From contig NC_085857.1 of NCBI RefSeq assembly GCF_034702125.1, positions 51,517,238 through 51,581,237 of the forward strand: a stretch of DNA of 64,000 nucleotides, in the 5' to 3' direction. The stretch comes from Engraulis encrasicolus. Its lineage: Eukaryota; Chordata; Actinopteri; Clupeiformes; Engraulidae. Below the pieces are notes generated by a model. It searched no databases. It was given only the letters and a program-made list of their open reading frames with translations, and was not told the DNA's origin. The position numbers and the translations under genes were made by a program. Of the stretch, positions 51,252 to 64,000 are shown in pieces. Numbering within the stretch: the first letter of the stretch is position 1; each line of letters starts with the position of its first letter.

Positions 51252-51640
51252 AGCCTGGTTCACACCAGATGGTGTATGTGTAGCTTCGGCACCCCCTGGC
51301 AGAGCAGAGCTTCACACACTACCGTCTGGTACACTGCCATAGAGCACGCTCCATCTCCAACCAGAAAATAGGCTGAGAATTTATTGCTTCTGCACGGCCT
51401 CCTCACCAACAAATTCCTTCAAAATTCCTATTAATCTTTAAAGAGTCAATATAGTCTCTAATCTGTCTTGTGACTCCTCAATGTGAGTTACCGTTTATAT
51501 TTAAGAAATAAATGCTCCGTCTATTTTCTGGTTGGAGACGGAGCGTGCTCTATGGCTGTGTACCAGACGGTAGTGTGTGAAGCTCTGCTCCGCCAGGGGG
51601 CGCCAAAGCTACACATACACCGTCTGGTGTGAACCAGGCT
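51252..51640. mobile_element. Palindrome-ended MITE with 10-base duplication
   Basis: Ends agcctggttcacacc ... ggtgtgaaccaggct, inverted for more than 100 bases, with a perfect 10-base flank aagggtccac at 51242-51251 and 51641-51650. A duplication of 9-11 bases suggests a Mutator-like element; this is tentative. Confidence 0.8.
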
Positions 51641-52727
51641 AAGGGTCCACAGCCAGAGTTGTCAGATGTACGATAATCATCGTATTTGTATCATAGTTTT
51701 GTCCGCTGGATGATCAGAAACACATGATGGACGATTATTTCAGTTTGAGTTCTCATGCAGTGGCCTTTAACAACCATTTTGGTTGTGTATGACAATTTCC
51801 TCCCAAAACATTTTCAACATCAGACACAAAACCCTGCCTATAGCTTGTCACTTCATTGTTTCTCCCTATGAGGCTGCAATAGCTTGGTGGGCTGCAGGCA
51901 GAATACTATTTAATGGCACAATTTTTGAGACCAAACAATAAAATCACCTGGCCTTGGTCCCATTAAGGGTTGCCAGATTGAGGTTATGAACCTCAGATTT
52001 AACCCCTTAGCACAGGGAGCTCTGTTATAACCTTACTGTCGCCAAAATGGTAATGACCAAGTCTTAATCTGTTCCTTCCCTATAATGGAAAAACAGTGTT
52101 GTTATGATGTAGTCCAGTGTTTTCTGCAGAGAGTGAATAGAGCCCATCTGCAGTAAGAGGGCGATACGGAGTTTGCAGTTCAGATAATGTAGTAACACAA
52201 AGCAAACTCTAGATGTCACCTTAGCTGTCCCCGCCACTTCCCACTGACTCTGCCTCTATCGGTCTGTCTCTCTCTCGGTCTCTGTCTCTCTCTTTCTCTC
52301 CCTTTCACTTCGCCCCACCTCCATCCCCTTTCTGTATCTGTAATGTAGGATTTATTATGCCACTGAAAGGTGGGCAAAGAGAGAGAGAGACAGAGAGAGA
52401 GGAGGAGGAGGAGCAGTGTCTTTGAGGGAGAGACAGACAGAGAGAGAGAGAGAGAGGGAGCGAGAGAGAGGAGGAGCAGCTGTTGGTGTCACATGGACGG
52501 GGAGGGAGAGCGAGTGACATAGTGACAGATAGGGGAGGGAGAGGGCAAGTGATGCAATAAGAGAGAGGGAGAGAGGGAAGACCATTTGTCTTCTGAAGTG
52601 TTGTGTATAGGTGCGAAGAAAGTGACAACAACTTTGTCAGCAGCGACCATAACAGCCCAACGTATCACCCAATCGAATAATCCAACCTACACAAATGCAT
52701 ACAACACAGAGGCGAGTATATGCCACA

Positions 52728-60886
<8,159 letters not shown>

Positions 60887-60921
60887 ACTTTGAGTGCAAA
60901 CCCTTGTCCTTTATGCTATGA

Positions 60922-61746
60922 CAGGGGTGAGGCATCTTTTTCTTTCGAGGGGCCACTTCAAATTCCTCCAAGGGCTGTAAATGTCTTCCAAGGGCCATAC
61001 TATGAACACAAACTAGAATTTCCCCCTACACTTTAGGCCTATATTTAAGGCAGCCACCTTTAAAACACCTTCTCTAGGTCCCCTGAAATATAACTTAATT
61101 GTAATGCAAATGGAATTTCTAAGATTCCTTTACAAAACATGTCATATTTCATGTGAAGCTGCATAATATTAAAATTATATCGGGGGCATTTTAAAAGTCC
61201 TCAGGGGCTGTAAACGGTTTCCTGGTGAACCACTGGCACACTGCCCTTTCACGCCTCTCCGCAGGCGTGGTTTAGTCAAAAGATGCTTGCACGTGGTTGG
61301 AGCAACCTCATATGAATGACATGACACTTCGACCACTCACGTTGAAGCTTTGTGACGTAGGACGTGTCTTCCAAAACCATTCTCTGCTCGTCCTTTAGAA
61401 AATCAACTTGAGGTATTTTGGATAACACCGCTAAAATTGCTGCTTCCATCCCGACGCATGATAACTCCTCGCACGCCGCCATTACTGTTGTGATTCAGGG
61501 AGGGGGCGGGCACAGCCGAACTACCCTGGGGGAGGGTGTTGCGTTCGATAAACGTCCTACCGACTGAATTCCCTCCCCACGATCCTGATTTGTCGTGCTG
61601 CCCCGCTTATTTCGAAAACGGAGGAGGAGAACGAATCACTGGTGTATCAGAAGGTTTGTGTAGCCCAGCCCCCTGGGCGTCAACACATAGCTTCTGTTTC
61701 ACCAGGAAATGTAAACGGCCCTTAAGACATAGGTTTCCCACACCTG
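60922..61746. mobile_element. hAT-type element in the 3' flank of gene C
   Basis: Ends caggggtgaggcatc ... ggtttcccacacctg, with a perfect 8-base duplication tgctatga (60914-60921 and 61747-61754). It sits 36 bases after the stop codon, so it would be part of the 3' UTR if the transcript runs through it. 825 bases, no transposase seen. Confidence 0.85.
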
Positions 61747-63960
61747 TGCTATGATGTGATGACTGATGAGTGGTTGGAAGTATATTTGGAACTGTATCCT
61801 CGTAGTGAACCTCACTTACGATGCAGCCAAGATACTGTAGGCCTACATAAACACATACATGTATACCCACACATGAAAAGATTTAAAATAAATAAAAATG
61901 GCCGTCCTTTGTCAAAGGTGTGAATGTGGATGAGTACATGACTGAATTACAAAATGTCCTCTGAACTTTGAACTTTCTATGTACCTTTCCAGTTGCTTAT
62001 GGTTTTGTGACGGCAAGCAAAGCATCATAAATAATCCAAGTTCTGTTCAGTATCTTGCCTAAGGACAATTCAAAGGTCGTTATCTCCTTTGTAATCGGGA
62101 TGTTGAAGGGGTGAAAGTCCCCTAAAAGTTGCTCTGCCTAGGTTGACAGGAGGTATTTTTTTTCTCCTCCAAGGCACCAAAAGGCAGGAAGCCACTAGCA
62201 ACAGGAAACTGTGGGAGGTGCTAGATTGACTCGAACTCCACAACATGGTGACTGATTGGATGTACTTTTCTCTTTCATGCTATTATCTCTTATGATGTGA
62301 TGACTCGTCGCTTAGTTAGTTAAAGATAGTCTATGCTTTTTTCATGTTATCATGTGGACAAACACATGACTATGCAGAAATACAGGAAGCCATCTGAACG
62401 TTGAACTTGTCTGCACACTTTCCTTTGATTTTATTTTTCCTGTATGACAGGATAACTGATCAAATGAGATTAGTATCTGATTTTTTTCCCTTCTTGTTAT
62501 TATCTTGGATTATGTTATTTTCTTTTACGACGTGATAACTTGGGTGAATGAGAGAGTCTATGCATGAATGAGACGGTCTGTGCATCATTCTTTCTCCTTG
62601 ATGTTATTATCTTCTTTGATGCACGGAAGAGATGCAGTGGTCTGTGTACTCTTCTGTTTTGATTTTTGATAGTCTACGTATTTTTTGCGCTTGATGTTAT
62701 CTTGTCTCATTTGAGCATGAATTGGATATGGTATCCTGTTTACACCTCTTTTTAATTATTTTTTCGTCATAATATTTGAAAAAAAAAAATTGTCATGATA
62801 ATTATGTCAAATGAGGTGGGCTATTTTCTGCCCTTGATCTGATCTTGTTTCATCTGAGGAGGAATTGGATGTAGTACTCTTTACCTTTATTTGATGTATT
62901 ACAATCAAATGAGATGGGCAATGCATTTTCCCCATGTAATATTCTGATCTTGTATGTTGCAAATAAGTGTTCAGTTCACCCTTCTCTTTTATTTTGTTCA
63001 GGGCCATAGCTAGCCATTTTGAGGCCCTGTAGTCGAAATATAAACATGTGGTCTCAAAAGTCATTCTTTAAGTTACCAATTGACATGGAAGGAGCAAGGT
63101 GCTATTTTAGTTTTTTGTGGTGTATGTATCTTTGATTACTTTACATAACCGACAAATTAAGATCAGGCCTACTTTTTTTCTGTGTTAATCACTACTGGTG
63201 ACATTTGGGAGCCCCTGGGCAGATTTGGTCGGGGCCCTTGGCAATTGCTTAGGTTTGGTTAATGTAAAGTCTGCCTGTTTTTGGTCTTATCTTGTGCGAC
63301 AGGATGGGCTGATCAAATGTGATGTTCCTTGTACTGCTCTTTTTCGTGACATTATCTTCTTGTGTGGAAACTGAAAATACAGTACGCAACACCATGAAAG
63401 ACTGCCTGAAATGGCACATCTAATAAAAGCAACAGGAGCTTGGTGTCCCAAACTTTATTTTCAGTTTTCATGTGACTCCGGCACCCATTTTTTTTAGATT
63501 GATATGCATGTTTTTTCTTTGTTGAAGATATTATCTTTTTTTAAGCTGTATGTGACAGGATAATCATTTGATAACTAAGTATAATGTGATGCCAACCCAT
63601 TTTCTTGTAGGCCTACTGTATGATGTGATGAATGATCGAATGTGATGCCGTGACCTGGGACCTCTTCAAAAAAACTTCTAGTGTTAGGCAGCTGGACTAA
63701 AAAATAAATAAATACATAACTAAATGGCTTTTTACAATGTATTCTTAGGTCTAACATATAAATAAATAGTGTCCTTTTCATGGTTGTTCTTGGGACTTAA
63801 AAATCAATGAATCAATAAATGAATGAAGTAAAGCATTTTCATGCCTAGACAGAAATGGGATTACAAGGTGTTCTTGAATCTATGTAATTTTGACTTGTCA
63901 GCTTTTGTCTCTCGAGTGAAAAGTGCCAGTTGTCTGAAATGAAATGTGATGTCAAAAGTA
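61747..63960 (+). repeat. Degenerate tandem region with copies of gene C's last codons
   Basis: 61910-61975 (gtgaatgtggatgagtacat, gaactttgaactttct) and 62350-62415 (cacatgactatgcagaaata, gaacgttgaacttg) repeat the end of gene C's coding sequence and first 3' bases (60825-60895). Shorter echoes such as gatgtgatgactgat, gataactgatcaaatgagat and gatgttattatcttct recur to the end of the window. They are not open as exons. Possible poly(A) signals: 61883-61892 and 63422-63427. Confidence 0.6.
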
Positions 63961-64000
63961 AAATAATAACTGGTGTAACAGCTGTGCTAATGTTGTACTT

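Larger units (their letters stand above)
50387..52727. other. Gene B 3' UTR and spacer before gene C
   Basis: 50446-50566 is a copy of the gggccc-rich dispersed unit, so the 3' UTR includes a repeat. 50760-50830 and 50935-51010 resemble each other (gcattgattgcgaaag/tgcatatattgctcatg; gttgtgcaggcaa). 51252-51640 is a MITE. 52370-52580, upstream of gene C, is GA-rich. No further exon is recognised. Confidence 0.5.

Overview
The window is eukaryotic and looks like ray-finned fish (teleost) DNA. It has small exons with GT-AG introns, very dense microsatellites, and many teleost-style DNA transposons (hAT, Tc1/mariner, piggyBac, CACTA-like), tRNA-derived SINEs and an LTR element. One ambiguous base (N) lies at 36156. 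No bacterial operon, CRISPR array or rRNA gene is visible. Exon models below come from reading frames, splice sites and intron phases in the sequence; family names rest on recognised domain signatures, not database searches.

Three immunoglobulin-superfamily leukocyte receptor genes carry the coding content. Gene A (minus, 13982 to 6930, 8 exons, 512 aa) and gene B (plus, 35945 to 50386, 11 exons, 564 aa) are head-to-head paralogues of the CD22/sialoadhesin (Siglec) type: signal peptide, V-set Ig, three C2-set Ig, one membrane span, cytoplasmic tail. Their extracellular exons match one for one, but membrane and tail exons differ. B ends in four canonical ITIM motifs; A ends in a short tail with three VY-containing tyrosine motifs. 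Gene C (plus, 52728 to 60886, 7 exons, 483 aa) is a CD300/pIgR-like (CMRF35-like) receptor with one V domain, a short stalk, one membrane span and a long tyrosine-rich tail encoded mainly by one 837-base exon, ending in a YxxM motif. The cluster is probably a set of surface receptors on immune cells that signal through phosphotyrosine and SH2-domain partners (inference).

Layout: 1-5.3 kb, a pol-less LTR retrotransposon whose 5' LTR is split by a hAT element. 5.3-6.9 kb, dispersed repeats downstream of gene A. 6.9-14.0 kb, gene A. 14.0-35.9 kb, the intergenic region between the two divergent genes, with microsatellites, a foldback with a telomere-like core, hAT and piggyBac elements, a 3.3-kb palindrome, a decayed Tc1 element and inverted arms. 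35.9-50.4 kb, gene B, with transposon-filled introns. 50.4-52.7 kb, spacer. 52.7-60.9 kb, gene C. 60.9-64 kb, its 3' region, with decayed duplicates of the gene's last codons.

The observations most worth following up are the tail exchange between otherwise matching paralogues, decayed copies of an ITIM exon turned into GAT microsatellites, a predicted 19-base microexon, an intron inside gene C's V domain whose 5' neighbour exon is preceded by a long GT repeat, a near-perfect 620-bp hairpin inside gene B, and the 3.3-kb palindrome with two inward-facing copies of a mobile-element gene.
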